Shown here one piece after another: positions 27,078 to 35,826 of a stretch of 64,000 bases of DNA. Positions within the stretch are counted from its first letter, which is position 1, and each line of letters starts with the position of its first letter. The position numbers and the translations under genes are program-made. The notes beneath the pieces were generated by a model. It saw only the letters and a list, made by a program, of their open reading frames with translations, was not told the origin of the DNA and did no database searches. Source of the stretch: Sphingobacterium haloxyli. GTDB lineage: Bacteria > Bacteroidota > Bacteroidia > Sphingobacteriales > Sphingobacteriaceae. Location: NCBI RefSeq assembly GCF_002980525.1, contig NZ_PVBQ01000015.1:1-64000 (forward strand), in the 5' to 3' direction.

Positions 27078-27914
27078 TCACATTATACCATAAAACTGGG
27101 CAGCATTTCCGCCCCAAAAGGCCTGTAATTCTGCTTCGGAAAAATCGACTAATATCGTCTCCACTATGTTCATCACATCTTCATAGGTGGCCGCAACGAG
27201 GCATACCGGCCAGTCCGTTCCGAACATGATGCGTTGCTTTCCAAAGCAAGCTATAACATGCTGTATGTAAGGCCTGAAATCATCGACTGTCCAATTGCTC
27301 CAATCGGCTTCGGTTACCAATCCCGAGATCTTACAATGCACATTTGGGAAAGCTGCCAATTTCGTTATAAATTCGGCCCAATTATCGAATTCTTTCGTCC
27401 GGACAGCTGGTTTCGCCATGTGGTCTAACACAAATCGCTGATTCGGGTTCTGTGCAACACAAGTTAAGGTGCTATCATAATGTCTTGGACGGATTAATAA
27501 ATCGTACGTATATTCATATGCCGTCAATGCCTTAATCCCCCGCAAGAACGCCGGACGGGTTAAAAAGTCCGGATCGTCTTCGGCCTCGATCACATGCCTA
27601 AACCCTTTGATGATAGGATATTGGTGAAAGTGTTCTAAACGTTCTGCTATCGCTTCGGACTGCAAATCTACCCATCCTACCACACCTTTAATCATCGCGT
27701 ACATGGTAGACAAGTCGACTAAAAATTGTGTCTCTTCGTGTGATTGCGACGCCTGCACCGCGATAGTGCCGTCTATTCCGTTGGATTTGAGTACAGCGGC
27801 CAGATCGATCGGCAGAAAATTCTGACGAATGGCCTTCATTTCATCGGTTATCCAAGCATCTCGTTCGGCATTGAATATCCAAAAGTGCTGGTGTGAATCA
27901 ATACGCATAAGCAA
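27078..27914 (-). CDS. Amidohydrolase, probable L-fucono-1,5-lactonase
   Basis: 278 residues. It begins MLMRIDSHQHFWIFN (a start at the second Met, 27908, is equally likely). The HQHFW motif, WVDLQSEAIAERLEHFHQYPIIKGFRHVIEAE, FVLDHMAKPAV, CKISGLVTEADW and MFGTDWPVC are typical of the COG3618 amidohydrolases, which include L-fuconolactonases and L-rhamnonolactonases. It would hydrolyse L-fuconolactone to L-fuconate. The start overlaps the FAH-family gene stop by 17 bases. Confidence 0.85.
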   Translation of the reverse strand: MLMRIDSHQHFWIFNAERDAWITDEMKAIRQNFLPIDLAAVLKSNGIDGTIAVQASQSHEETQFLVDLSTMYAMIKGVVGWVDLQSEAIAERLEHFHQYPIIKGFRHVIEAEDDPDFLTRPAFLRGIKALTAYEYTYDLLIRPRHYDSTLTCVAQNPNQRFVLDHMAKPAVRTKEFDNWAEFITKLAAFPNVHCKISGLVTEADWSNWTVDDFRPYIQHVIACFGKQRIMFGTDWPVCLVAATYEDVMNIVETILVDFSEAELQAFWGGNAAQFYGIM

Positions 27915-28752
27915 CTACCTCCTGACGTGATTCGCCCAGATAATCTGCACCCAATTCAACGACGTCACCTGCTTTCAGGTAGATTGGTGGGTTGAATCCC
28001 AACCCTACACCTGCAGGCGTCCCGGTTGAAATCACGTCGCCTGGCAACAAGGTCATGAATTGAGACACATAGGATACCACATGTTGCACAGAAAAAATCA
28101 AATTAGCGGTATTACCGTCCTGATAGGTCTTACCGTTTACTTTTAACCAGAGACGTACATTATTGATGTCTGGAATCTCGTCTACAGTAGTCATATATGG
28201 TCCCATCGGTGCGAATGTGTCGCAGCCTTTTCCTTTATCCCAGGTACCTCCACGCTCCAACTGATAGGCGCGCTCCGATACATCGTTATGTAACACATAA
28301 CCTGCCACGTAGTTCAATGCTTCCGCTTCGTCTACATAAGAAGCCTTCTTTCCGATGACAATCCCAAATTCAACCTCCCAATCAGTTTTAGTCGAATTTC
28401 TCGGAATAACGATTTGATCATTAGGCCCTACCAGCGACGTTGTTGATTTCATAAAGATAATGGGCTCACTAGGTATGGCAGCTCCAGTTTCTTCAGCATG
28501 ATCTTTGTAGTTCAAACCTATACAAACAATTTTAGAAGGACGGGCAAAAGGCGCTCCTAACCGTGCCCCTGCAGGCACTTCTGTTAATTTGCCCTTATTT
28601 TCCTCCACAAACTGCGTTAATCTCGCTAAACCATTTTCGGCGAAGAACGCCTCGTTATAGTCTCCACCAAAAGCGGAAACATCATAATTTACACCATCGA
28701 TCTGTACACCGATTTTTTCTTTTCCAGTCGCTCCGAATCGTATTAATTTCAT
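27898..28752 (-). CDS. FAH-family hydrolase, probable 2,4-diketo-3-deoxy-L-fuconate hydrolase
   Basis: 284 residues. The family core is clear: IVCIGLNYKDHAEETGAAIPSEPIIFMKSTTSLVGPNDQI, then DWEVEFGIVIGKKA, YQLERGGTWDKGKGCDTFAPMGPY and VISTGTPAGVGLGFNPP. The metal-binding Glu residues and the catalytic His of FAH-type hydrolases are present. In the non-phosphorylating fucose pathway this enzyme splits the 2,4-diketo acid to pyruvate and L-lactate. The alternative is an acylpyruvase-type activity on another substrate; operon content favours the fucose step. Confidence 0.82.
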   Translation of the reverse strand: MKLIRFGATGKEKIGVQIDGVNYDVSAFGGDYNEAFFAENGLARLTQFVEENKGKLTEVPAGARLGAPFARPSKIVCIGLNYKDHAEETGAAIPSEPIIFMKSTTSLVGPNDQIVIPRNSTKTDWEVEFGIVIGKKASYVDEAEALNYVAGYVLHNDVSERAYQLERGGTWDKGKGCDTFAPMGPYMTTVDEIPDINNVRLWLKVNGKTYQDGNTANLIFSVQHVVSYVSQFMTLLPGDVISTGTPAGVGLGFNPPIYLKAGDVVELGADYLGESRQEVVAYAY

Positions 28753-28792
28753 CTTATGATTTTGAGTATTTAAATTTTACTATATATTCTAC

Positions 28793-29557
28793 TTAATTAT
28801 TCAACTTAATAAATCCCCCATCAATAGGGTAATCGTTACCGGTTATAAACCCTGCATCATCACCGCATAAAAACAACGCTAATTTAGCAATTTCTTCCGG
28901 TTTCGCCATTCTACCTATAGGCTGGGATTTGGAGAGTTTCTCAAACATTTCCTCCTCTTGCCCAGGATAATTCTTAGCAATGAACCCATCCACAAAAGGG
29001 GTGTGTACCCTTGCTGGAGAAATCGAATTCGAACGGATGTTATCCGCTATATAATCTCGCGCTACGGACATGCTCATGGCGTAGACAGCACCTTTACTCA
29101 TGGAATAGGCAAATCTGTCGCTAATCCCTACGACAGATGCAATGGAGGCTAAGTTTAAAATGGCGCCACCACCGTTTGCTTTCATGACGGGCACGACCGC
29201 GAAAAGGGCGTTGTAAGCTCCTTTTACATTTACGTTAAATACCCGTTCAAAATCCTCTGGCGAACATTTCTCCAAATTACCTACGTGGGCGATCCCTGCA
29301 TTATTGACAAGGATATCCACCCGGCCAATGCTTTTTACAACACGCAAGACATCGGTCTGCTCGGCCACATTACAGGCGTGTGATTTTGCTGTGCCGCCTG
29401 CCGATATAATGCCATCGACAACCGACTGTGCCATATCGGCATTTAAATCTACAATGTGTACATAAGCCCCCTCTTGCGCAAAAATCTCCGCTATAGCTCT
29501 TCCTATACCGCTACCGCCCCCTGTAACAATCGCTACTTTATTTTCTAGCTTTGCCAT
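28793..29557 (-). CDS. SDR-family oxidoreductase, probable 2-keto-3-deoxy-L-fuconate dehydrogenase
   Basis: 254 residues from the ATG at 29555-29557 (MAKLENKVAIVTGGGSGIGRAIA). The open frame extends 22 codons upstream, but that part overlaps the previous gene and has no SDR features. Cofactor and active-site motifs are complete: TGGGSGIG, NNAGIA, the Ser of LNLASIAS, and YSMSK with the catalytic Tyr and Lys. It fits the NAD-dependent oxidation that follows the dehydratase step. Confidence 0.83.
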   Translation of the reverse strand: MAKLENKVAIVTGGGSGIGRAIAEIFAQEGAYVHIVDLNADMAQSVVDGIISAGGTAKSHACNVAEQTDVLRVVKSIGRVDILVNNAGIAHVGNLEKCSPEDFERVFNVNVKGAYNALFAVVPVMKANGGGAILNLASIASVVGISDRFAYSMSKGAVYAMSMSVARDYIADNIRSNSISPARVHTPFVDGFIAKNYPGQEEEMFEKLSKSQPIGRMAKPEEIAKLALFLCGDDAGFITGNDYPIDGGFIKLNN

Positions 29558-29585
29558 ATTATTTAGTATTAATTTTAAGATTAAT

Positions 29586-31250
29586 TTATAGGGATACTCC
29601 CCTACGCCATGGAATAAAATCATCCTGTCCTAACTGCACGGCCTTAGGTTGTGTATCGCCACTTGCCACTTGAATTACATAATCCAGTATCCGGTATGCT
29701 GTTTCTTGGATGGTTTCCTCGCCATCGATGATTGTACCGCAGTTGATATCTATAATATCCGGCATCCGCTGGAATGTCTTTGTGTTGGTAGACAGCTTGA
29801 TTACGGGTGCGATCGGGTTTCCTGTTGGAGTTCCTAGGCCGGTTGTAAAGAGTACAATATTCGCCCCGGCAGCTACCTCCGCCGTTGTACTTTCCACATC
29901 ATTGCCCGGGGTACATAGTAGATTCAATCCCTGTGTATTTACTATCCCCGGATAATCCACCACAGCAGCAATGGGGGAATTCCCTCCTTTCTTTGCTGCA
30001 CCTGCCGACTTTATAGCATCTGTAATCAATCCGTCGCGAATATTTCCCGGCGACGGATTCATATAAAACCCTGAACCATCGGCCTCTGCTTTTGCATTGT
30101 ATGTCTTCATCAGATGCATAAATTTTTCGGCAGTAGCTTCGTCAATACAGCGATCACTTAATTCTTGTTCAACACCACAAAGTTCTGGAAACTCTGCTAG
30201 AATAACGGAACCTCCCATCGTTACCAGCATGTCGGATACATATCCCAGGGCGGGATTCGCCGAAATACCCGAGAATCCATCCGACCCACCGCACTCCAGG
30301 CCGATACATAGTTTATTTAGAGGTGCCGGTTGGCGGGTTTGTTTATTGGCTTGTGTAAGCCCCGCAAAAGTCGCTTTAATAGCCTTTTGCATCAGCTCTT
30401 GTTCCGTTCCCTCAAACTGTTGTTCGAAAATATACAGCGGTTTATCGAATGCAGCGTCCCGCTTCCTAATTTCCTCCTGCAATATGGAGGCTTGCGCATG
30501 CTGACAGCCAAGGCTCAAGACCGTGGCGCCAGCGACGTTAGGATGTGCGATATACCCCGCGAGTAGCCCACATAGGGCGTCTGAGTCTAGCCGCGTACCG
30601 CCACAGCCCATATTATGATTCAAAAACTTCACTCCATCTACGTTCGGAAATAAGCGCATTTTCTCCTTACCGGCTTTCGCCGAGGAAAGGTCTATGGCCA
30701 ATAGTTCATCTACGGAAGCACCTGCTTGATAACGAGCAATTAATTCGTCCACTTCGTCCGAATAGTCTTTTGACGCTACGTGATAGCCTAATTTTTCTTC
30801 CAACGCAGATTTTAGTGTTAACACATTTCTATTTTCGCAGAACACCAAAGGAATAACCAGCCAGTAATTAGCCGTTCCTACGGTGCCGTTACTACGGTGG
30901 AACCCGTTGAAGGTACGGCCTTCAAAGGCCGATACATCCGGTTTGTCCCAATCTAGCTTTCTATTTCCTAATTTAAAGTCGTCCGAAGCATGCCGCAAGT
31001 TATCCGTACTGATAACTACGCCTTGGGCAACCGCATAATTCATCTTGCCGACCAAAACGCCGTACATCAGCACATCTGCGTCTTTCTCTAATGCAGCGAT
31101 CGTGAATTTATGTTTTGCGCGGACAGCTTCTCGTACGAAGAATCTTTGTCCGCCGAAATCCACCTCAAATCCTTTTGGTAAATCTCTTAACGCCACCAAT
31201 ACGTTATCTTTTGGGTGTATTTGCAAATACGATAGTCGCTCCTTTTTCAT
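29586..31250 (-). CDS. UxaA/altronate-dehydratase family enzyme, probable L-fuconate dehydratase
   Basis: 554 residues. An N-terminal SAF domain (about 1-95; IHPKDNVLVALRDLPKGFEVDF) is fused to the altronate-dehydratase domain: GFHRSNGTVGTANYWLVIPLVFCENR, FLNHNMGCGG, VLSLGCQHAQ, GLECGGSDGFSGISANPALGYVSDM and AEFPELCGVEQ. Conserved Cys and His residues are those of the family, which dehydrates sugar acids. In this operon the substrate would be L-fuconate. Its use here instead of the enolase-superfamily fuconate dehydratase of Xanthomonas resembles the Campylobacter jejuni fuc cluster, where UxaA-type proteins serve. Confidence 0.85.
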   Translation of the reverse strand: MKKERLSYLQIHPKDNVLVALRDLPKGFEVDFGGQRFFVREAVRAKHKFTIAALEKDADVLMYGVLVGKMNYAVAQGVVISTDNLRHASDDFKLGNRKLDWDKPDVSAFEGRTFNGFHRSNGTVGTANYWLVIPLVFCENRNVLTLKSALEEKLGYHVASKDYSDEVDELIARYQAGASVDELLAIDLSSAKAGKEKMRLFPNVDGVKFLNHNMGCGGTRLDSDALCGLLAGYIAHPNVAGATVLSLGCQHAQASILQEEIRKRDAAFDKPLYIFEQQFEGTEQELMQKAIKATFAGLTQANKQTRQPAPLNKLCIGLECGGSDGFSGISANPALGYVSDMLVTMGGSVILAEFPELCGVEQELSDRCIDEATAEKFMHLMKTYNAKAEADGSGFYMNPSPGNIRDGLITDAIKSAGAAKKGGNSPIAAVVDYPGIVNTQGLNLLCTPGNDVESTTAEVAAGANIVLFTTGLGTPTGNPIAPVIKLSTNTKTFQRMPDIIDINCGTIIDGEETIQETAYRILDYVIQVASGDTQPKAVQLGQDDFIPWRRGVSL

Positions 31251-31252
31251 TT

Positions 31253-31582
31253 TTACAGCTCAAAAATTTTATCCATCAATACCCATTTCTCTCCCGGTTT
31301 AGCACCTGGTACGGCTTGTTGATATCTCCACATCAATGTCTCCCATTCTTGCACTTTCGGATTCATCGAATCCAGCTCACTTTTCTTTTCAAAACTAAAC
31401 TCATCATGTACATCCATCGTCATAAATAACCTATTTCCAAAACGATATATTTCCATATTCTCGATACCGGCATGGGTTATCGACGCACGGATTTCCGGCC
31501 AGACAGACCGATGATGGGCGTCATATTCAGCTATTAATTTTGGATCATCCAACAGATCCAGTGCTAATGCATATCTTTTCAT
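31253..31582 (-). CDS. L-rhamnose/L-fucose mutarotase (RhaM-type)
   Basis: 109 residues, the family's usual size. MKRYALALDLLDDPKLIAEYDAHHRSVWPEIRASITHAGIENMEIYRFGNRLFMTMDV is the conserved RhaM/YiiL fold, with the active-site Tyr and His of DAHH visible. It interconverts the anomers of a 6-deoxy-sugar to speed entry of the right anomer to the dehydrogenase. It lies two bases upstream of the dehydratase gene and 17 bases after fucP. Confidence 0.88.
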   Translation of the reverse strand: MKRYALALDLLDDPKLIAEYDAHHRSVWPEIRASITHAGIENMEIYRFGNRLFMTMDVHDEFSFEKKSELDSMNPKVQEWETLMWRYQQAVPGAKPGEKWVLMDKIFEL

Positions 31583-31599
31583 TTATTCAACTTCTAACT

Positions 31600-32853
31600 T
31601 CACAATTTACCAGTCTGCTTATTCAGATGAACAGCTCCGTATATAGCCACAACAACGAAACACACCAGGGGAACCATATAAGATATATTAACACTGTTAA
31701 AATGGTCTGACAACGCGCCCTGGAAGTAGGTAAGCACTGCCCCTCCAAGTATGGCCATAATCAGCCCCGATCCCCCTATTTTTCTATCGGTACCTAAGCC
31801 TTCACAAGCTAGTCCGTAAATTGTCGGAAACATCAAACTCATGCAACCGGAAATAGCAACCAATGCGTAAACTCCGATAAAACCGCTACCAAATGACACG
31901 AATAGGGATAATACAACCGCCATAAGCGACAAAATAAGCAGTAATTTAGCAGGTTTAACATATCGCATGAGGCTTGTGGCAATAAAACGGGATATCGTAA
32001 AGGCTACCAGCGAAGCGATGTAATAATTGGCTGCATGCTCTTCATCCAAATCAAGTTCACCCATCACATAACGGATAGTAAACGACCAAACGCCAATCTG
32101 TGCACCGACATAAAAAAACTGAGCTACCACACCAAATATATAGTTTCGGTTTTTAAACAGCCTGGAAAAAGCTTGTCCGAGATTCCCCCGGTCAGAATCG
32201 ACATCTAAGGGCATCTTAACCGTTCTTATGGCCAACCAAAAGATTACGAGCAAAAATGCCAATCCAACATAGGCTTGCATAACGGCACTGAGCTCGGCAG
32301 CTTGTACCTGCTGCAATTCTAGTCCGTCCATTATCTCCCGCTCCTGCTGACTGGCACTGTTTAATTCCGAAAGTATCACAAATTTACTGATTATCACGCC
32401 TGCTATTGATCCGATCGGATTAAATGATTGTGCCATATTCAAGCGCTGTGTAGCAGTTTCTTCAGAACCTAAGCTCAAGATAAACGGATTCGCAGAGGTT
32501 TCTAGGATGGAAAGTCCACCGGCCAGAATGAATAAGGCCGCTAAAAAGTGTCCATACATCATCGTCTTGCTGGCAGGATAAAACAGCAATGCACCGATAA
32601 TAAAAAGGCCTAAACCAAGTAATATTCCGGATTTATAACTAAATCTCCTGATATAAAGAGCCGCAGGTATCGCCAAAACGAAATATGCGCCGTAAAATGC
32701 TGTCTGTATCAATGACGTCTGTGCATCAGTCATTGACATGATTCGCTTAAAGGCTGCAAGGAGCGTGTCGGTCATGTTATTTGCAAGACCCCATAAGAAA
32801 AACAATGAGGTTATTAAAACAATTGTCAGTGTATATTTTTTTTCTCGCACCAT
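31600..32853 (-). CDS. fucP: L-fucose:H+ symporter (FucP family MFS)
   Basis: 417 residues with 12 predicted membrane segments. The FucP-specific sequences are FLWGLANNMTDTLLAAFKRIMSM near the N-terminus, LGLGLFIIGALLFYPASKT, and GGLSILETSANPFILSLGSEETATQRLNMAQSFNPIGSIAG, with AQFFYVGAQIGVWSF in the second half. It takes up L-fucose with protons. As the first gene of the operon it follows a shared control region with the divergent AraC regulator. Glucose/galactose transporters (GluP) are related, but the catabolic genes point to fucose. Confidence 0.88.
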   Translation of the reverse strand: MVREKKYTLTIVLITSLFFLWGLANNMTDTLLAAFKRIMSMTDAQTSLIQTAFYGAYFVLAIPAALYIRRFSYKSGILLGLGLFIIGALLFYPASKTMMYGHFLAALFILAGGLSILETSANPFILSLGSEETATQRLNMAQSFNPIGSIAGVIISKFVILSELNSASQQEREIMDGLELQQVQAAELSAVMQAYVGLAFLLVIFWLAIRTVKMPLDVDSDRGNLGQAFSRLFKNRNYIFGVVAQFFYVGAQIGVWSFTIRYVMGELDLDEEHAANYYIASLVAFTISRFIATSLMRYVKPAKLLLILSLMAVVLSLFVSFGSGFIGVYALVAISGCMSLMFPTIYGLACEGLGTDRKIGGSGLIMAILGGAVLTYFQGALSDHFNSVNISYMVPLVCFVVVAIYGAVHLNKQTGKL

Positions 32854-32877
32854 AGGAATTATATTGGAAAGTAAAAC

Positions 32878-32908
32878 TAGTTCAAATTGGCATAACGTTA
32901 TTGAACTA
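32878..32908. promoter_or_regulatory. Inverted repeat between fucP and the AraC gene, candidate operator
   Basis: Perfect 8-bp arms TAGTTCAA (32878-32885) and TTGAACTA (32901-32908) are separated by 15 bases that contain AACGTT. The site lies 25 bases before fucP and 82 before the regulator. It is a candidate binding site for the AraC protein; that is inference. Confidence 0.5.
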
Positions 32909-32989
32909 TTTTACCGATTTACTAACCAATATTACCACAAGTTGTATATATTTAAGTTTTGATACGAATAAATAAATTACACACTTACG

Positions 32990-33844
32990 ATGCAGCGGCT
33001 AGATCATACTTCTTACTCCCTTCGCACTATTGCCGTCCGGCATGATAATACACCGCAAAACCACAATATTTGGCATTATCATGAAGAACTGGAGTTTATC
33101 CATATCAAACGTGGAAAAGGAACATTTTTCGTGGGCGATTGCATACAACAATTTTCTGATAATTTCACGATTTTAATAGGCTCTAAAACACCGCATTACT
33201 GGCTATTTGACGAAGAATACCTTTACTCAGATTCGCCTCGTCTCGCCGACATCCACGTCGTTCATTTTAAACCCGATTTTCTTGGTTCCGATTTTTTAGG
33301 ACTACCAGAGGCTGCCGGTGTCAAGCAAGTTTACCGATTGGCCAAGCGTACAATTTTGTTCCCACCGAATGATCCTTATCTTATTTCATTTTTTGAAAAT
33401 CTGCCTGCTCAAAAGCCGACAAAACGACTCATTATGCTTCTTGATATTCTCGATTACGCCGCTAGCATGCCTGCCCCTATCACGTTAGTAAGTCACAACT
33501 ATACGAATCCACAGCAACAAGGCGATTATCTTCGCATGAATAAAATTTTAGATTACATCCGTTTACACTATAGATCGAAAATGCAGCTTGACGAGATTTC
33601 CCAAATAGCCGGTATGACACCTAACTCTTTTTGTCGCTACTTTAAACAACGTACAGGTAAATCATTGATCGCCTTTGTTAACGAGCTTCGAATAGGCTAC
33701 GCCTGCAAACTGTTATCCGACGGCAGCGCGCCCGTTAAAGAAATTTGTTTCGAATGTGGCTTTCACAATTTCGTCAGCTTCCATAAAATATTTAAATCCA
33801 TTACCGGTTCGACGCCTGCTGCATATCGGGAATCGATTTCCTAA
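32990..33844 (+). CDS. AraC family transcriptional regulator of the fucose operon
   Basis: 284 residues. The N-terminal half is a cupin-type ligand domain (HNIWHYHEELEFIHIKRGKGTFFVGD). The C-terminal half has the two AraC helix-turn-helices: MQLDEISQIAGMTPNSFCRYFKQRTGKSLIAFVNELRIGYACKLL and APVKEICFECGFHNFVSFHKIFKSITGSTPAAYRES. It is divergent from the catabolic operon, so it most likely activates it in response to fucose or an intermediate. Confidence 0.88.
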   Translation: MQRLDHTSYSLRTIAVRHDNTPQNHNIWHYHEELEFIHIKRGKGTFFVGDCIQQFSDNFTILIGSKTPHYWLFDEEYLYSDSPRLADIHVVHFKPDFLGSDFLGLPEAAGVKQVYRLAKRTILFPPNDPYLISFFENLPAQKPTKRLIMLLDILDYAASMPAPITLVSHNYTNPQQQGDYLRMNKILDYIRLHYRSKMQLDEISQIAGMTPNSFCRYFKQRTGKSLIAFVNELRIGYACKLLSDGSAPVKEICFECGFHNFVSFHKIFKSITGSTPAAYRESIS

Positions 33845-33879
33845 AGGGTGGCTAACAAACTAGATACTTATTGATAAAG

Positions 33880-35097
33880 ATGATAAATTCAGCTACTCCT
33901 TTAATACGCCTCCTTTTTAAATGGTTGTTTTTAATATTGGCTATAGCCGGGCTAGTAGGCCTTCTGTCTGCTGCATTTCTATATGCTTTAAACGAAGTCA
34001 CGCTGTTTCGCGAGACTCACCTTTGGATTATACTCCTGCTGCCTTTTGCCGGAATGTTTATTGTATGGTGGTATCAACAATATGGAGGAAATGCACAAAA
34101 AGGAAACAACCTTTTATTGGAAGAATATTATTATCCTACTGGACAGGGTGTTCCCTGGAAGATGGCTCCTATGGTCATTTTCACCACGTTGATTACACAC
34201 CTCTTCGGCGGTTCGGCCGGGCGTGAAGGAACAGCCGTACAATACGGCGGCACAATTGCCGCACAATTCGACAAGTTCATTCCAATGGGGAAACAAGACA
34301 AACGTATTCTCCTATTATGCGGGATAGCGGCAGGATTTGCCTCGCTTTTTGGAACACCCTTAGCAGGCGCTATTTTTGCTATGGAAATGGTTCAACTAGG
34401 GAAAGTACGTTGGCGGGGCATAGGTGCAATATTGGCTACTGCCTTACTTTCCAATTGGATATGTGTATTGTGTGGCGGATTGCACACCCATTACCCCGCT
34501 ATCGGTGAGGTTCCTACCTGGTCGTTTACTATTTTCGCTTATCTGCTGCTAGCCGGCATCTTGTTCGGATTGGCATCCATCTTATTTCGTTATACGGGTG
34601 CTGTATGTAGCAGAGGGTTCAATAAAATAAAACAACCGCTACTTCGTCCTTTTGTCGGTGGCATACTCATCATTTTGATCGTTCACCTTCTGCAAACCAC
34701 CAAACATTTAGGCCTCGGTATCCCAACGATTATGGATGCATTTCAGCAACCGCTTCCCCCAACGGATTTCCTCATCAAAATTGGATTGACGGCACTAACG
34801 TTAAGCGCGGGCTTCAAGGGAGGAGAAGTTACCCCCCTGTTTTTTATTGGTGCGACGCTAGGCAACGCATTGGCTCCTTTCATTCCGCTTCCTTTAGCTC
34901 TCCTCGCTGCTACCGGGTTTGTTTCGGTTTTTGCGGGCTGCACAAAAACACCGATCGCGTGTACGGTGATGGCGATGGAATTATTTGGTTGGCAATACGC
35001 TGTTTTCTTCTCGATAACCTGTCTGATCAGTTATATCATTTCTGGGAAGAATGGCATTTATACCGCACAGAAGGTCAAAAATTTTAAGCTTTTTTAG
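33880..35097 (+). CDS. CLC-family channel/transporter, likely fluoride type (CLC-F)
   Basis: 405 residues from the ATG at 33880 (an in-frame TTG lies at 33871). About ten membrane segments. The CLC selectivity motif GSAGREGTAVQYGG is present with the gating Glu. The usual GSGIPE motif is replaced by KGNNLLLEEYY, as in the CLC-F branch that exports fluoride by proton antiport. The GGEVTPLFFIGATLG segment corresponds to the GxFxP motif. It follows the AraC gene by 36 bases but has no functional link to it. Ion choice is inferred from motifs, not shown. Confidence 0.82.
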   Translation: MINSATPLIRLLFKWLFLILAIAGLVGLLSAAFLYALNEVTLFRETHLWIILLLPFAGMFIVWWYQQYGGNAQKGNNLLLEEYYYPTGQGVPWKMAPMVIFTTLITHLFGGSAGREGTAVQYGGTIAAQFDKFIPMGKQDKRILLLCGIAAGFASLFGTPLAGAIFAMEMVQLGKVRWRGIGAILATALLSNWICVLCGGLHTHYPAIGEVPTWSFTIFAYLLLAGILFGLASILFRYTGAVCSRGFNKIKQPLLRPFVGGILIILIVHLLQTTKHLGLGIPTIMDAFQQPLPPTDFLIKIGLTALTLSAGFKGGEVTPLFFIGATLGNALAPFIPLPLALLAATGFVSVFAGCTKTPIACTVMAMELFGWQYAVFFSITCLISYIISGKNGIYTAQKVKNFKLF

Positions 35098-35106
35098 ATT
35101 CCTTGC

Positions 35107-35826
35107 TTACAGTTTAGCATATAACTCCAGATAAAGGTCTATCGCTTTCCTTTTATCCGCAGTGAGATAAAAATCAAGGCTCTCTTTAAGATACTTATGG
35201 TAATCGAAATCTTCATAAGTAGATAATCCTTGGATAACCGCTTCTGGGTCGCTCACCCCTGCTGCCAGCGCTTTATTGAATGCTTCTTTAAAATCTTCAG
35301 GGAGTTCCTTATTCGAAACCCACACCGCAAAAGCAAAAGGCAGCCCTGTCATCTCCTTCCAATAATACCCCATATCGTAAGCAAACGGTACTTTATTTTT
35401 TTTGCCAAACGTACGGTCGCCAATTAACACGTGAGCGTCTGCTTCCCCTTCGGTCAGGATCTGAATATCTCTTTTCCAATAATACTTTAAAAGAATCTGG
35501 GCCAATCCATTGGAAGTATTAGACTGCTTGTCTAATAAAAGGGTTTTGATTTCGGTAATTGGCTTTTCCGAAAAAATAAAAACAGAATCCACCGCACCAT
35601 CACTGCCAATACAGTAATCGCCGATGATATAGTAGTTGGGAAGTTTAGCTAAAGCGGCGATAGGTATAATCCCCATATCAACCTCTTTATCAATTACTTT
35701 TCGTGCACATTCACTCGGGTAGTCTACGGAAAGGTTTATCGAATTAATCACCTCCGAGTTTCTTATGCCACTTAAAAACGGCAGGGTATTCGTATAAGAA
35801 ACAGCGGATACGACTATTTTGTCCAT
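35107..35826 (-). CDS. mqnA: Chorismate dehydratase MqnA (futalosine pathway)
   Basis: 239 residues. The MqnA/MqnD fold is recognisable: VSAVSYTNTLPFLSGI at the N-terminus, ECARKVIDKEVDMGIIPIAALAKLPNYYIIGDYCIGSDGAVDSVFIFSE, TLLLDKQSNTSNGLAQILLKYYW and YDMGYYWKEMTGLPFAFAVWV. It converts chorismate to 3-enolpyruvyl-benzoate, the first step of menaquinone synthesis through futalosine. It shares one base with the stop of the upstream phosphatase gene, so the mqnE - phosphatase - mqnA unit is an operon. Confidence 0.87.
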   Translation of the reverse strand: MDKIVVSAVSYTNTLPFLSGIRNSEVINSINLSVDYPSECARKVIDKEVDMGIIPIAALAKLPNYYIIGDYCIGSDGAVDSVFIFSEKPITEIKTLLLDKQSNTSNGLAQILLKYYWKRDIQILTEGEADAHVLIGDRTFGKKNKVPFAYDMGYYWKEMTGLPFAFAVWVSNKELPEDFKEAFNKALAAGVSDPEAVIQGLSTYEDFDYHKYLKESLDFYLTADKRKAIDLYLELYAKL

